A stretch of 64,000 bases of DNA, taken from Corella eumyota. Taxonomy: Eukaryota > Chordata > Ascidiacea > Phlebobranchia > Corellidae. Shown in pieces: positions 14,401-29,800 of this stretch. The stretch spans positions 5,154,501-5,218,500 of the forward strand of contig OY720097.1 in the NCBI GenBank assembly GCA_963082875.1, given 5' to 3'. The first letter of the stretch is position 1. Each line of letters starts with the position of its first letter. A program made the position numbers and the translations under genes. The notes beneath the pieces were generated by a model. That model was not told the DNA's origin. It ran no database searches and saw only the letters and a program-made list of their open reading frames with translations.

Positions 14401-14802
14401 TACAAATTTTTTAAAAAAAAATTAAAAATTTTAAATTGAAAAATAATTGTTGTGTTAGAACCGCACAGGTCCAATTAACGTGTTTACAAAATATTTTTCA
14501 AAAATATTAATATTCATAAAAGTTATGAAACTTTTATTAAAAATTTATGAAATCTTAAAACCTAAAATTTTGTATTTTATTTGATGCGCATTGGCCTATC
14601 TAACATTCAAGATAAAACATTTCGCGAAAATTTTCAAGAAAAAAAAACATAGAGGTAATTTTTATTTTGGTTTTCATTAGGTCACGTGATATTTTTGGCC
14701 AATGATATTGCATACAAATTTTTTGAAAAAAAATAAAAAATTTAAATCGAAAAATAATTGTTGTGTTAGAACCGCACAGGTCCGATTACCGTGTTTACAT
14801 AA
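5451..14802 (+). repeat. Satellite domain I: ten A-B-C trimers of ~935 bp
   Basis: A monomers begin at about 5451, 6388, 7323, 8259, 9192, 10128, 11062, 11998, 12933 and 13870, each followed by B and C, so the higher-order unit is about 935 bp. The C monomers fall into subtypes (GAATC with AAAAGTTT; GAATC with AAAACTTT; GAAAC) in the order 1,2,2,4,1,4,1,2,2,4. Blocks 5451-9191 and 11062-14802 are therefore copies of one four-trimer superunit shifted by 5,611 bp. Confidence 0.85.
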
Positions 14803-17800
14803 TATTTTTCTAAAATATTAATATTCATAAAAGTTATGATACTTTTATTAAAAATTTATGAAATCTCAAAACCTAAAATTTTGTATTTTATTTGATGCGC
14901 ATTGGCCTATCTAACATTCAAGATAAAACATTTCGCGAAAATTTTCAAGAAAAAAAAACATAGAGGTAATTTTTATTTTGGTTTTCATTAGGTCACGTGA
15001 TATTTTTGGCCAATGATATTGCATACAAATTTTTTGAAAAAAAATAAAAAATTTAAATCGAAAAATAATTGTTGTGTTAGAACCGCACAGGTCCGATTAC
15101 CGTGTTTACATAATATTTTTCTAAAATATTAATATTCATAAAAGTTATGATACTTTTATTAAAAATTTATGAAATCTCAAAACCTAAAATTTTGTATTTT
15201 ATTAGACGCGCATTGGCCTAACTAACATTCAAGATAAAACATTTCGCAAAAATTCTCAGTAAAATAAAAGTTTGAGGTAATTTTAATTTTGGGTTTAATT
15301 AGGTCACGTGATATTTTTGGCCAATGATATTGCATACAAATTAAAAAAAAAAAAATAAAGAATTTTAAATCGAAAAATAATTGTTGTGTTAGAACTGCAC
15401 AGGTCCAATTACCGTGTTTACAAAATATTTTTCGAAAATATTAATATTCATAAAAGTTATGAAACTTTTATTAAAAGTTTATGAAATCTCAAAACCTAAA
15501 ATTTTATATTTAATTAGGCGCGCATTTGCCTAACTAACATTCAAGATAAAACATTTTGCAAAAATTTTCAAGAAAAAAAAACATAGAGGTAATTTTTATT
15601 TTGGGTTTCATTAGGTAACGTGATATTTTTGGCCAATGATATTGCATACAAATTTTTTGAAAAAAAATAAAAATATTTAAATCGAAAAATAATTGCTGTG
15701 TTAGAATCGCACAGGTCCGATTACCGTGTTTACATAAGATTTTTCTAAAATATTAATATTCATAAAAGTTATGATACTTTTATTAAAAATTTATGAAATC
15801 TCAAAACCTAAAATTTTGTATTTTATTAGACGCGCATTGGCCTAACTAACATTCAAGATAAAACATTTCGCAAAAATTCTCAGTAAAATAAAAGTTTGAG
15901 GTAATTTTAATTTTGGGTTTAATTAGGTCACGTGATATTTTTGGCCAATGATATTGCATACAAATTTAAAAAAAAAAAATAAAGAATTTTAAATCGAAAA
16001 ATAATTGTTGTGTTAGAACTGCACAGGTCCAATTACCGTGTTTACAAAATATTTTTCGAAAATATTAATATTCATAAAAGTTATGAAACTTTTATTAAAA
16101 ATTTATGAAATCTCAAAATCTGAAATTTTATATTTAATTAGGCGCGCATTAGCCTAACTACCATTCAAGATAAAACATTTTGCAAAAATTTTGAGTAGAA
16201 CAAAAGTTTGAGATAATTTTTATTTTGGGTTTAATTAGGTCACGTGATATCTTTGGCCAATAAGATTGCATACAAATTTTTTAAAAAAATATTAAAAATT
16301 TTAAATCGAAAAATAATTGTTGTGTTAGAACCGCACAGGTCCAATTACCGTGTTTACAAAATATTTTTCAAAAATATTAATATTCATAAAAGTTATGAAT
16401 CTTTTATTAAAAATTTATGAAATCTTAAAACCTAAAACTTTGTATTTTATTTGATGCGCATTGGCCTATCTAACATTCAAGATAAAACATTTCGCAAAAA
16501 TTTTCAAGAAAAAAAAACATAGAGGTAATTTTTATTTTGGTTTTCATTAGGTCACGTGATATTTTTGGCCAATGATATTGCATACAAATTTTTTGAAAAA
16601 AAATAAAAAAATTTAAATCGAAAAATAATTGCTGTGTTAGAATCGCACAGGTCCGATTACCGTGTTTACATAATATTTTTCGAAAATATTAATATTCATA
16701 AAAGTTATGATACTTTTATTAAAATTTTATGAAATCTCAAAACCTAAAATTTTGTATTTTATTAGACGCGCATTGGCCTAACTAACATTCAAGATAAAAC
16801 ATTTCGCAAAAATTCTCAGTAAAATAAAAGTTTGAGGTAATTTTAATTTTGGGTTTACTTAGGTCACGTGATATTTTTGGCCAATGATATTGCATACAAA
16901 TTTAAAAAAAAAATAAAGAATTTTAAATCGAAAAATAATTGTTGTGTTAGAACTGCACAGGTCCAATTACCGTGTTTACAAAATATTTTTCGAAAATATT
17001 AATATTCATAAAAGTTATGAAACTTTTATTAAAAATTTATGAAATCTCAAAATCTGAAATTTTATATTTAATTAGGCGCGCATTAGCCTAACTACCATTC
17101 AAGATAAAACATTTTGCAAAAATTTTGAGTAGAACAAAAGTTTGAGATAATTTTTATTTTGGGTTTAATTAGGTCACGTGATAATTTTGGCCAATAAGAT
17201 TGCATACAAATTTTTTAAAAAAAAATTAAAAATTTTAAATTGAAAAATAATTGTTGTGTTAGAACCGCACAGGTCCAATTACCGTGTTTACAAAATATTT
17301 TTCAAAAATATTAATATTCATAAAAGTTATGAAACTTTTATTAAAAATTTATGAAATCTTAAAACCTAAAATTTTGTATTTTATTTGATGCGCATTGGCC
17401 TATCTAACATTCAAGATAAAACATTTCGCGAAAATTTTCAAGAAAAAAAAACATAGAGGTAATTTTTATTTTGGTTTTCATTAGGTCACGTGATATTTTT
17501 GGCCAATGATATTGCATACAAATTTTTTGAAAAAAAATAAAAAATTTAAATCGAAAAATAATTGTTGTGTTAGAACCGCACAGGTCCGATTACCGTGTTT
17601 ACATAATATTTTTCTAAAATATTAATATTCATAAAAGTTATGATACTTTTATTAAAAATTTATGAAATCTCAAAACCTAAAATTTTGTATTTTATTTGAT
17701 GCGCATTGGCCTATCTAACATTCAAGATAAAACATTTCGCGAAAATTTTCAAGAAAAAAAAACATAGAGGTAATTTTTATTTTGGTTTTCATTAGGTCAC

Positions 17801-20800
17801 GTGATATTTTTGGCCAATGATATTGCATACAAATTAAAAAAAAAAAAATAAAGAATTTTAAATCGAAAAATAATTGTTGTGTTAGAACTGCACAGGTCCA
17901 ATTACCGTGTTTACAAAATATTTTTCGAAAATATTAATATTCATAAAAGTTATGAAACTTTTATTAAAAGTTTATGAAATCTCAAAACCTAAAATTTTAT
18001 ATTTAATTAGGCGCGCATTTGCCTAACTAACATTCAAGATAAAACATTTTGCAAAAATTTTCAAGAAAAAAAAACATAGAGGTAATTTTTATTTTGGGTT
18101 TCATTAGGGAACGTGATATTTTTGGCCAATGATATTGCATACAAATTTTTTGAAAAAAAATAAAAATATTTAAATCGAAAAATAATTGCTGTGTTAGAAT
18201 TGCACAGGTCCGATTACCGTGTTTACATAATATTTTTCTAAAATATTAATATTCATAAAAGTTATGATACTTTTATTAAAAATTTATGAAATCTCAAAAC
18301 CTAAAATTTTGTATTTTATTAGACGCGCATTGGCCTAACTAACATTCAAGATAAAACATTTCGCAAAAATTCTCAATAAAATAAAAGTTTGAGGTAATTT
18401 TAATTTTGGGTTTAATTAGGTCACGTGATATTTTTGGCCAATGATATTGCATAAAAATTTAAAAAAAAAAAATAAAGAATTTTAAATCGAAAAATAATTG
18501 TTGTGTTAGAACTGCACAGGTCCAATTACCGTGTTTACAAAATATTTTTCAAAAATATTAATATTCATAAAAGTTATGAATCTTTTATTAAAAATTTATG
18601 AAATCATAAAACCTAAAACTTTGTATTTTATTTGATGCGCATTGGCCTATCTAACATTCAAGATAAAACATTTCGCAAAAATTTTCAAGAAAAAAAAACA
18701 TAGAGGTAATTTTTATTTTGGTTTTCATTAGGTCACGTGATATTTTTGGCCAATGATATTGCATACAAATTTTTTGAAAAAAAATGAAAAAATTTAAATC
18801 GAAAAATAATTGCTGTGTTAGAATCGCACAGGTCCGATTACCGTGTTTACATAATATTTTTCGAAAATATTAATATTCATAAAAGTTATGATACTTTTAT
18901 TAAAAATTTATGAAATCTCAAAACCTAAAATTTTGTATTTTATTAGACGCGCATTGGCCTAACTAACATTCAAGATAAAACATTTCGCAAAAATTCTCAG
19001 TAAAATAAAAGTTTGAGGTAATTTTAATTTTGGGTTTAATTAGGTCACGTGATATTTTTGGCCAATGATATTGCATACAAATTTAAAAAAAAAAATAAAG
19101 AATTTTAAATCGAAAAATAATTGTTGTGTTAGAACTGCACAGGTCCAATTACCGTGTTTACAAAATATTTTTCGAAAATATTAATATTCATAAAAGTTAT
19201 GAAACTTTTATTAAAAATTTATGAAATCTCAAAATCTGAAATTTTATATTTAATTAGGCGCGCATTAGCCTAACTACCATTCAAGATAAAACATTTTGCA
19301 AAAATTTTGAGTAGAACAAAAGTTTGAGATAATTTTTATTTTGGGTTTAATTAGGTCACGTGATAATTTTGGCCAATAAGATTGCATACAAATTTTTTAA
19401 AAAAAAATTAAAAATTTTAAATTGAAAAATAATTGTTGTGTTAGAACCGCACAGGTCCAATTACCGTGTTTACAAAATATTTTTCAAAAATATTAATATT
19501 CATAAAAGTTATGAAACCTTTATTAAAAATTTATGAAATCTTAAAACCTAAAATTTTGTATTTTATTTGATGCGCATTGGCCTATCTAACATTCAAGATA
19601 AAACATTTCGCGAAAATTTTCAAGAAAAAAAAACATAGAGGTAATTTTTATTTTGGTTTTCATTAGGTCACGTGATATTTTTGGCCAATGATATTGCATA
19701 CAAATTTTTTGAAAAAAAATAAAAAATTTAAATCGAAAAATAATTGTTGTGTTAGAACCGCACAGGTCCGATTACCGTGTTTACATAATATTTTTCGAAA
19801 ATATTAATATTCATAAAAGTTATGACACTTTTATTAAAAATTTATGAAATCTCAAAACCTAAAATTTTGTATTTTATTAGACGCGCATTGGCCTAACTAA
19901 CATTCAAGATAAAACATTTCGCAAAAATTCTCAGTAAAATAAAAGTTTGAGGTAATTTTAATTTTGGGTTTAATTAGGTCACGTGATATTTTTGGCCAAT
20001 GATATTGCATACAAATTTTAAAAAAAAAAATAAAGAATTTTAAATCGAAAAATAATTGTTGTGTTAGAACTGCACAGGTCCAATTACCGTGTTTACAAAA
20101 TATTTTTCGAAAATATTAATATTCATAAAAGTTATGAAACTTTTATTAAAAATTTATGAAATCTCAAAATCTGAAATTTTATATTTAATTAGGCGCGCAT
20201 TAGCCTAACTACCATTCAAGATAAAACATTTTGCAAAAATTTTGAGTAGAACAAAAGTTTGAGATAATTTTTATTTTGGGTTTAATTAGGTCACGTGATA
20301 TCTTTGGCCAATAAGATTGCATACAAATTTTTTAAAAAAAAATTAAAAATTTTAAATCGAAAAATAATTGTTGTGTTAGAACCGCACAGGTCCAATTACC
20401 GTGTTTACAAAATATTTTTCAAAAATATTAATATTCATAAAAGTTATGAATCTTTTATTAAAAATTTATGAAATCTTAAAACCTAAAACTTTGTATTTTA
20501 TTTGATGCGCATTGGCCTATCTAACATTCAAGATAAAACATTTCGCAAAAATTTTCAAGAAAAAAAAACATAGAGGTAATTTTTATTTTGGTTTTCATTA
20601 GGTCACGTGATATTTTTGGCCAATGATATTGCATACAAATTTTTTGAAAAAAAATAAAAAAATTTAAATCGAAAAATAATTGCTGTGTTAGAATCGCACA
20701 GGTCCGATTACCGTGTTTACATAATATTTTTCGAAAATATTAATATTCATAAAAGTTATGATACTTTTATTAAAATTTTATGAAATCTCAAAACCTAAAA

Positions 20801-23800
20801 TTTTGTATTTTATTAGACGCGCATTGGCCTAACTAACATTCAAGATAAAACATTTCGCAAAAATTCTCAGTAAAATAAAAGTTTGAGGTAATTTTAATTT
20901 TGGGTTTACTTAGGTCACGTGATATTTTTGGCCAATGATATTGCATACAAATTTAAAAAAAAAATAAAGAATTTTAAATCGAAAAATAATTGTTGTGTTA
21001 GAACTGCACAGGTCCAATTACCGTGTTTACAAAATATTTTTCGAAAATATTAATATTCATAAAAGTTATGAAACTTTTATTAAAAATTTATGAAATCTCA
21101 AAATCTGAAATTTTATATTTAATTAGGCGCGCATTAGCCTAACTACCATTCAAGATAAAACATTTTGCAAAAATTTTGAGTAGAACAAAAGTTTGAGATA
21201 ATTTTTATTTTGGGTTTAATTAGGTCACGTGATAATTTTGGCCAATAAGATTGCATACAAATTTTTTAAAAAAAAATTAAAAATTTTAAATTGAAAAATA
21301 ATTGTTGTGTTAGAACCGCACAGGTCCAATTACCGTGTTTACAAAATATTTTTCAAAAATATTAATATTCATAAAAGTTATGAAACTTTTATTAAAAATT
21401 TATGAAATCTTAAAACCTAAAATTTTGTATTTTATTTGATGCGCATTGGCCTATCTAACATTCAAGATAAAACATTTCGCGAAAATTTTCAAGAAAAAAA
21501 AACATAGAGGTAATTTTTATTTTGGTTTTCATTAGGTCACGTGATATTTTTGGCCAATGATATTGCATACAAATTTTTTGAAAAAAAATAAAAAATTTAA
21601 ATCGAAAAATAATTGTTGTGTTAGAACCGCACAGGTCCGATTACCGTGTTTACATAATATTTTTCTAAAATATTAATATTCATAAAAGTTATGATACTTT
21701 TATTAAAAATTTATGAAATCTCAAAACCTAAAATTTTGTATTTTATTTGATGCGCATTGGCCTATCTAACATTCAAGATAAAACATTTCGCGAAAATTTT
21801 CAAGAAAAAAAAACATAGAGGTAATTTTTATTTTGGTTTTCATTAGGTCACGTGATATTTTTGGCCAATGATATTGCATACAAATTTTTTGAAAAAAAAT
21901 AAAAAATTTAAATCGAAAAATAATTGTTGTGTTAGAACCGCACAGGTCCGATTACCGTGTTTACATAATATTTTTCTAAAATATTAATATTCATAAAAGT
22001 TATGATACTTTTATTAAAAATTTATGAAATCTCAAAACCTAAAATTTTGTATTTTATTAGACGCGCATTGGCCTAACTAACATTCAAGATAAAACATTTC
22101 GCAAAAATTCTCAGTAAAAAAAAAGTTTGAGGTAATTTTAATTTTGGGTTTAATTAGGTCACGTGATATTTTTGGCCAATGATATTGCATACAAATTAAA
22201 AAAAAAAAAATAAAGAATTTTAAATCGAAAAATAATTGTTGTGTTAGAACTGCACAGGTCCAATTACCGTGTTTACAAAATATTTTTCGAAAATATTAAT
22301 ATTCATAAAAGTTATGAAACTTTTATTAAAAGTTTATGAAATCTCAAAACCTAAAATTTTATATTTAATTAGGCGCGCATTTGCCTAACTAACATTCAAG
22401 ATAAAACATTTTGCAAAAATTTTCAAGAAAAAAAAACATAGAGGTAATTTTTATTTTGGGTTTCATTAGGTAACGTGATATTTTTGGCCAATGATATTGC
22501 ATACAAATTTTTTGAAAAAAAATAAAAATATTTAAATCGAAAAATAATTGCTGTGTTAGAATTGCACAGGTCCGATTACCGTGTTTACATAATATTTTTC
22601 TAAAATATTAATATTCATAAAAGTTATGATACTTTTATTAAAAATTTATGAAATCTCAAAACCTAAAATTTTGTATTTTATTAGACGCGCATTGGCCTAA
22701 CTAACATTCAAGATAAAACATTTCGCAAAAATTCTCAATAAAATAAAAGTTTGAGGTAATTTTAATTTTGGGTTTAATTAGGTCACGTGATATTTTTGGC
22801 CAATGATATTGCATACAAATTTAAAAAAAAAAAATAAAGAATTTTAAATCGAAAAATAATTGTTGTGTTAGAACTGCACAGGTCCAATTACCGTGTTTAC
22901 AAAATATTTTTCAAAAATATTAATATTCATAAAAGTTATGAATCTTTTATTAAAAATTTATGAAATCATAAAACCTAAAACTTTGTATTTTATTTGATGC
23001 GCATTGGCCTATCTAACATTCAAGATAAAACATTTCGCAAAAATTTTCAAGAAAAAAAAACATAGAGGTAATTTTTATTTTGGTTTTCATTAGGTCACGT
23101 GATATTTTTGGCCAATGATATTGCATACAAATTTTTTGAAAAAAAATGAAAAAATTTAAGTCGAAAAATAATTGCTGTGTTAGAATCGCACAGGTCCGAT
23201 TACCGTGTTTACATAATATTTTTCGAAAATATTAATATTCATAAAAGTTATGATACTTTTATTAAAAATTTATGAAATCTCAAAACCTAAAATTTTGTAT
23301 TTTATTAGACGCGCATTGGCCTAACTAACATTCAAGATAAAACATTTCGCAAAAATTCTCAGTAAAATAAAAGTTTGAGGTAATTTTAATTTTGGGTTTA
23401 ATTAGGTCACGTGATATTTTTGGCCAATGATATTGCATACAAATTTAAAAAAAAAAATAAAGAATTTTAAATCGAAAAATAATTGTTGTGTTAGAACTGC
23501 ACAGGTCCAATTACCGTGTTTACAAAATATTTTTCGAAAATATTAATATTCATAAAAGTTATGAAACTTTTATTAAAAATTTATGAAATCTCAAAATCTG
23601 AAATTTTATATTTAATTAGGCGCGCATTAGCCTAACTACCATTCAAGATAAAACATTTTGCAAAAATTTTGAGTAGAACAAAAGTTTGAGATAATTTTTA
23701 TTTTGGGTTTAATTAGGTCACGTGATAATTTTGGCCAATAAGATTGCATACAAATTTTTTAAAAAAAAATTAAAAATTTTAAATTGAAAAATAATTGTTG

Positions 23801-26800
23801 TGTTAGAACCGCACAGGTCCAATTACCGTGTTTACAAAATATTTTTCAAAAATATTAATATTCATAAAAGTTATGAAACCTTTATTAAAAATTTATGAAA
23901 TCTTAAAACCTAAAATTTTGTATTTTATTTGATGCGCATTGGCCTATCTAACATTCAAGATAAAACATTTCGCAAAAATTTTCAAGAAAAAAAAACATAG
24001 AGGTAATTTTTATTTTGGTTTTCATTAGGTCACGTGATATTTTTGGCCAATGATATTGCATACAAATTTTTTGAAAAAAAATAAAAAATTTAAATCGAAA
24101 AATAATTGTTGTGTTAGAACCGCACAGGTCCGATTACCGTGTTTACATAATATTTTTCGAAAATATTAATATTCATAAAAGTTATGACACTTTTATTAAA
24201 AATTTATGAAATCTCAAAACCTAAAATTTTGTATTTTATTAGACGCGCATTGGCCTAACTAACATTCAAGATAAAACATTTCGCAAAAATTCTCAGTAAA
24301 ATAAAAGTTTGAGGTAATTTTAATTTTGGGTTTAATTAGGTCACGTGATATTTTTGGCCAATGATATTGCATACAAATTTAAAAAAAAAATAAAGAATTT
24401 TAAATCGAAAAATAATTGTTGTGTTAGAACTGCACAGGTCCAATTACCGTGTTTACAAAATATTTTTCGAAAATATTAATATTCATAAAAGTTATGAAAC
24501 TTTTATTAAAAATTTATGAAATCTCAAAATCTGAAATTTTATATTTAATTAGGCGCGCATTAGCCTAACTACCATTCAAGATAAAACATTTTGCAAAAAT
24601 TTTGAGTAGAACAAAAGTTTGAGATAATTTTTATTTTGGGTTTAATTAGGTCAAGTGATAATTTTGGCCAATAAGATTGCATACAAATTTTTTAAAAAAA
24701 AATTAAAAATTTTAAATTGAAAAATAATTGTTGTGTTAGAACCGCACAGGTCCAATTACCGTGTTTACAAAATATTTTTCAAAAATATTAATATTCATAA
24801 AAGTTATGAAACTTTTATTAAAAATTTATGAAATCTTAAAACCTAAAATTTTGTATTTTATTTGATGCGCATTGGCCTATCTAACATTCAAGATAAAACA
24901 TTTCGCGAAAATTTTCAAGAAAAAAAAACATAGAGGTAATTTTTATTTTGGTTTTCATTAGGTCACGCGATATTTTTGGCCAATGATATTGCATACAAAT
25001 TTTTTGAAAAAAATAAAATATTTAAATCGAAAAATAATTGTTGTGTTAGAACCGCACAGGTCCGATTACCGTGTTTACATAATATTTTTTGAAAATATTA
25101 ATATTCATAAAAGTTATGACACTTTTATTAAAAATTTATGAAATCTCAAAACCTAAAATTTTGTATTTTATTAGACGCGCATTGGCCTAACTAACATTCA
25201 AGATAAAACATTTCGCAAAAATTCTCAGTAAAATAAAAGTTTGAGGTAATTTTAATTTTGGGTTTAATTAGATCACGTGATATTTTTGGCCAATGATATT
25301 GCATACAAATTTAAAAAAAAAAATAAAGAATTTTAAATCGAAAAATAATTGTTGTGTTAGAACTGCACAGGTCCAATTACCGTGTTTACAAAATATTTTT
25401 CGAAAATATTAATATTCATAAAAGTTATGAAACTTTTATTAAAAATTTATGAAATCTCAAAATCTGAAATTTTATATTTAATTAGGCGCGCATTAGCCTA
25501 ACTACCATTTAAGATAAAACATTTTGCAAAAATTTTGAGTAGAACAAAAGTTTGAGATAATTTTTATTTTGGGTTTAATTAGGTCAAGTGATAATTTTAG
25601 CCAATAAGATTGCATACAAATTTTTAAAAAAAAAATTAAAAATTTTAAATTGAAAAATAATTGTTGTGTTAGAACTGCACAGGTCCAATTACCGTGTTTA
25701 CAAAATATTTTTCAAAAATATTAATATTCATAAAAGTTATGAAACTTTTATTAAAAATTTATGAAATCTTAAAACCTAAAATTTTGTATTTTATTTGATG
25801 CGCATTGGCCTATCTAACATTCAAGATAAAACATTTCGCGAAAATTTTCAAGAAAAAAAAACATAGAGGTAATTTTTATTTTGGTTTTCATTAGGTCACG
25901 CGATATTTTTGGCCAATGATATTGCATACAAATTTTTTGAAAAAAATAAAATATTTAAATCGAAAAATAATTGTTGTGTTAGAACCGCACAAGTCCGATT
26001 ACCGTGTTTACATAGTATTTTTTGAAAATATTAATATTCATAAAAGTTATGACACTTTTATTAAAAATTTATGAAATCTCAAAACCTAAAATTTTGTATT
26101 TTATTAGACGCGCATTGGCCTAACTAACATTCAAGATAAAACATTTCGCAAAAATTCTCAGTAAAATAAAAGTTTGAGGTAATTTTAATTTTGGGTTTAA
26201 TTAGATCACGTGATATTTTTGGCCAATGATATTGCATACAAATTTAAAAAAAAAAATAAAGAATTTTAAATCGAAAAATAATTGTTGTGTTAGAACTGCA
26301 CAGGTCCAATTACCGTGTTTACAAAATATTTTTCGAAAATATTAATATTCATAAAAGTTATGAAACTTTTATTAAAAATTTATGAAATCTCAAAATCTGA
26401 AATTTTATATTTAATTAGGCGCGCATTAGCCTAACTACCATTCAAGATAAAACATTTTGCAAAAATTTTGAGTAGAACAAAAGTTTGAGATAATTTTTAT
26501 TTTGGGTTTAATTAGGTCACGTGATAATTTTGGCCAATAAGATTGCATACAAATTTTTTAAAAAAAATAAAAATTTTAAATTGAAAAATAATTGTTGTGT
26601 TAGAACCGCACAGGTCCAATTACCGTGTTTACAAAATATTTTTCAAAAATATTAATATTCATAAAAGTTATGAAACCTTTATTAAAAATTTATGAAATCT
26701 TAAAACCTAAAATTTTGTATTTTATTTGATGCGCATTGGCCTAACTAACATTCAAGATAAAACATTTCGCGAAAATTTTCAAGAAAAAAAAACAAAGAGG

Positions 26801-29800
26801 TAATTTTTATTTTGGTTTTCATTAGGTCACGTGATATTTTTGGCCAATGATATTGCATACAAATTTTTTGAAAAAAAATAAAAAATTTAAATCGAAAAAT
26901 AATTGTTGTGTTAGAACCGCACAGGTCCGATTACCGTGTTTACATAATATTTTTCGAAAATATTAATATTCATAAAAGTTATGACACTTTTATTAAAAAT
27001 TTATGAAATCTCAAAACCTAAAATTTTGTATTTTATTAGACGCGCATTGGCCTAACTAACATTCAAGATAAAACATTTCGCAAAAATTCTCAGTAAAATA
27101 AAAGTTTGAGGTAATTTTAATTTTGGGTTTAATTAGGTCACGTGATATTTTTGGCCAATGATATTGCATACAAATTTAAAAAAAAAAAATAAAGAATTTT
27201 AAATCGAAAAATAATTGTTGTGTTAGAACTGCACAGGTCCAATTACCGTGTTTACAAAATATTTTTCGAAAATATTAATATTCATAAAAGTTATGAAACT
27301 TTTATTAAAAATTTATGAAATCTCAAAATCTGAAATTTTATATTTAATTAGGCGCGCATTAGCCTAACTACCATTCAAGATAAAACATTTTGCAAAAATT
27401 TTGAGTAGAACAAAAGTTTGAGATAATTTTTATTTTGGGTTTAATTAGGTCAAGTGATAATTTTGGCCAATAAGATTGCATACAAATTTTTTAAAAAAAA
27501 ATTAAAAATTTTAAATTGAAAAATAATTGTTGTGTTAGAACCGCACAGGTCCAATTACCGTGTTTACAAAATATTTTTCAAAAATATTAATATTCATAAA
27601 AGTTATGAAACTTTTAATAAAAATTTATGAAATCTTAAAACCTAAAATTTTGTATTTTATTTGATGCGCATTGGCCTAACACACATTCAAGATAAAACAT
27701 TTCGCAAAAATTTTCAAGAAAAAAAAACATAGAGGTAATTTTTATTTTGGTTTTCATTAGGTCACGTGATATTTTTGGCTAATGATATTGCATACAAATT
27801 TTTTGAAAAAAAATAAAAAAATTTAAATCGAAAAATAATTGTTGTGTTAGAACCGTACAGGTCCGATTACCGTGTTAACATAATATTTTTTGAAAATATT
27901 AATATTCATAAAAGTTATGATACTTTTATTAAAATTTTATGAAATCTCAAAACCTAAAATTTTGTATTTTATTAGACTCGCATTGGCCTAACTAACATTC
28001 AAGATAAAACATTTCGCGAAAATTTTCAAGAAAAAAAAACATAGAGGTAATTTTTATTTTGGTTTTCATTAGGTCACGTGATATTTTTGGCCAATGATAT
28101 TGCATACAAATTTTTTGAAAAAAAATAAAAAATTTAAATCGAAAAATAATTGTTGTGTTAGAACCGCACAGGTCCGATTACCGTGTTTACATAATATTTT
28201 TCGAAAATATTAATATTCATAAAAGTTATGACACTTTTATTAAAAATTTATGAAATCTCAAAACCTAAAATTTTGTATTTTATTAGACGCGCATTGGCCT
28301 AACTAACATTCAAGATAAAACATTTCGCAAAAATTCTCAGTAAAATAAAAGTTTGAGGTAATTTTAATTTTGGGTTTAATTAGGTCACGTGATATTTTTG
28401 GCCAATGATATTGCATACAAATTTAAAAAAAAAAAATAAAGAATTTTAAATCGAAAAATAATTGTTGTGTTAGAACTGCACAGGTCCAATTACCGTGTTT
28501 ACAAAATATTTTTCGAAAATATTAATATTCATAAAAGTTATGAAACTTTTATTAAAAATTTATGAAATCTCAAAATCTGAAATTTTATATTTAATTAGGC
28601 GCGCATTAGCCTAACTACCATTCAAGATAAAACATTTTGCAAAAATTTTGAGTAGAACAAAAGTTTGAGATAATTTTTATTTTGGGTTTAATTAGGTCAA
28701 GTAATAATTTTGGCCAATAAGATTGCATACAAATTTTTTAAAAAAAAATTAAAAATTTTAAATTGAAAAATAATTGTTGTGTTAGAACCGCACAGGTCCA
28801 ATTACCGTGTTTACAAAATATTTTTCAAAAATATTAATATTCATAAAAGTTATGAAACTTTTATTAAAAATTTATGAAATCTTAAAACCTAAAATTTTGT
28901 ATTTTATTTGATGCGCATTGGCCTATCTAACATTCAAGATAAAACATTTCGCGAAAATTTTCAAGAAAAAAAAACATAGAGGTAATTTTTATTTTGGTTT
29001 TCATTAGGTCACGTGATATTTTTGGCCAATGATATTGCATACAAATTTTTTGAAAAAAAATAAAAAATTTAAATCGAAAAATAATTGTTGTGTTAGAACC
29101 GCACAGGTCCGATTACCGTGTTTACATAATATTTTTCGAAAATATTAATATTCATAAAAGTTATGACACTTTTATTAAAAATTTATGAAATCTCAAAACC
29201 TAAAATTTTGTATTTTATTAGACGGGCATTGGCCTAACTAACATTCAAGATAAAACATTTCGCAAAAATTCTCAGTAAAATAAAAGTTTGAGGTAATTTT
29301 AATTTTGGGTTTAATTAGGTCACGTGATATTTTTGGCCAATGATATTGCATACAAATTTAAAAAAAAAAATAAAGAATTTTAAATCGAAAAATAATTGTT
29401 GTGTTAGAACTGCACAGGTCCAATTACCGTGTTTACAAAATATTTTTCAAAATTATTAATATTCATAAAAGTTATGAAACTTTTGATAAAAATTTATGAA
29501 ATCTTAAAACCTAAAATTTTGTATTTTATTTGATGCGCATTGGCCTAACACACATTCAAGATAAAACATTTCGCAAAAATTTTCAAGAAAAAAAAACATA
29601 GAGGTAATTTTTATTTTGGTTTTCATTAGGTCACGTGATATTTTTGGCTAATGATATTGCATACAAATTTTTTGAAAAAAAATAAAAAAATTTAAATCGA
29701 AAAATAATTGTTGTGTTAGAACCGTACAGGTCCGATTACCGTGTTAACATAATCTTTTTTGAAAATATTAATATTCATAAAAGTTATGATACTTTTATTA

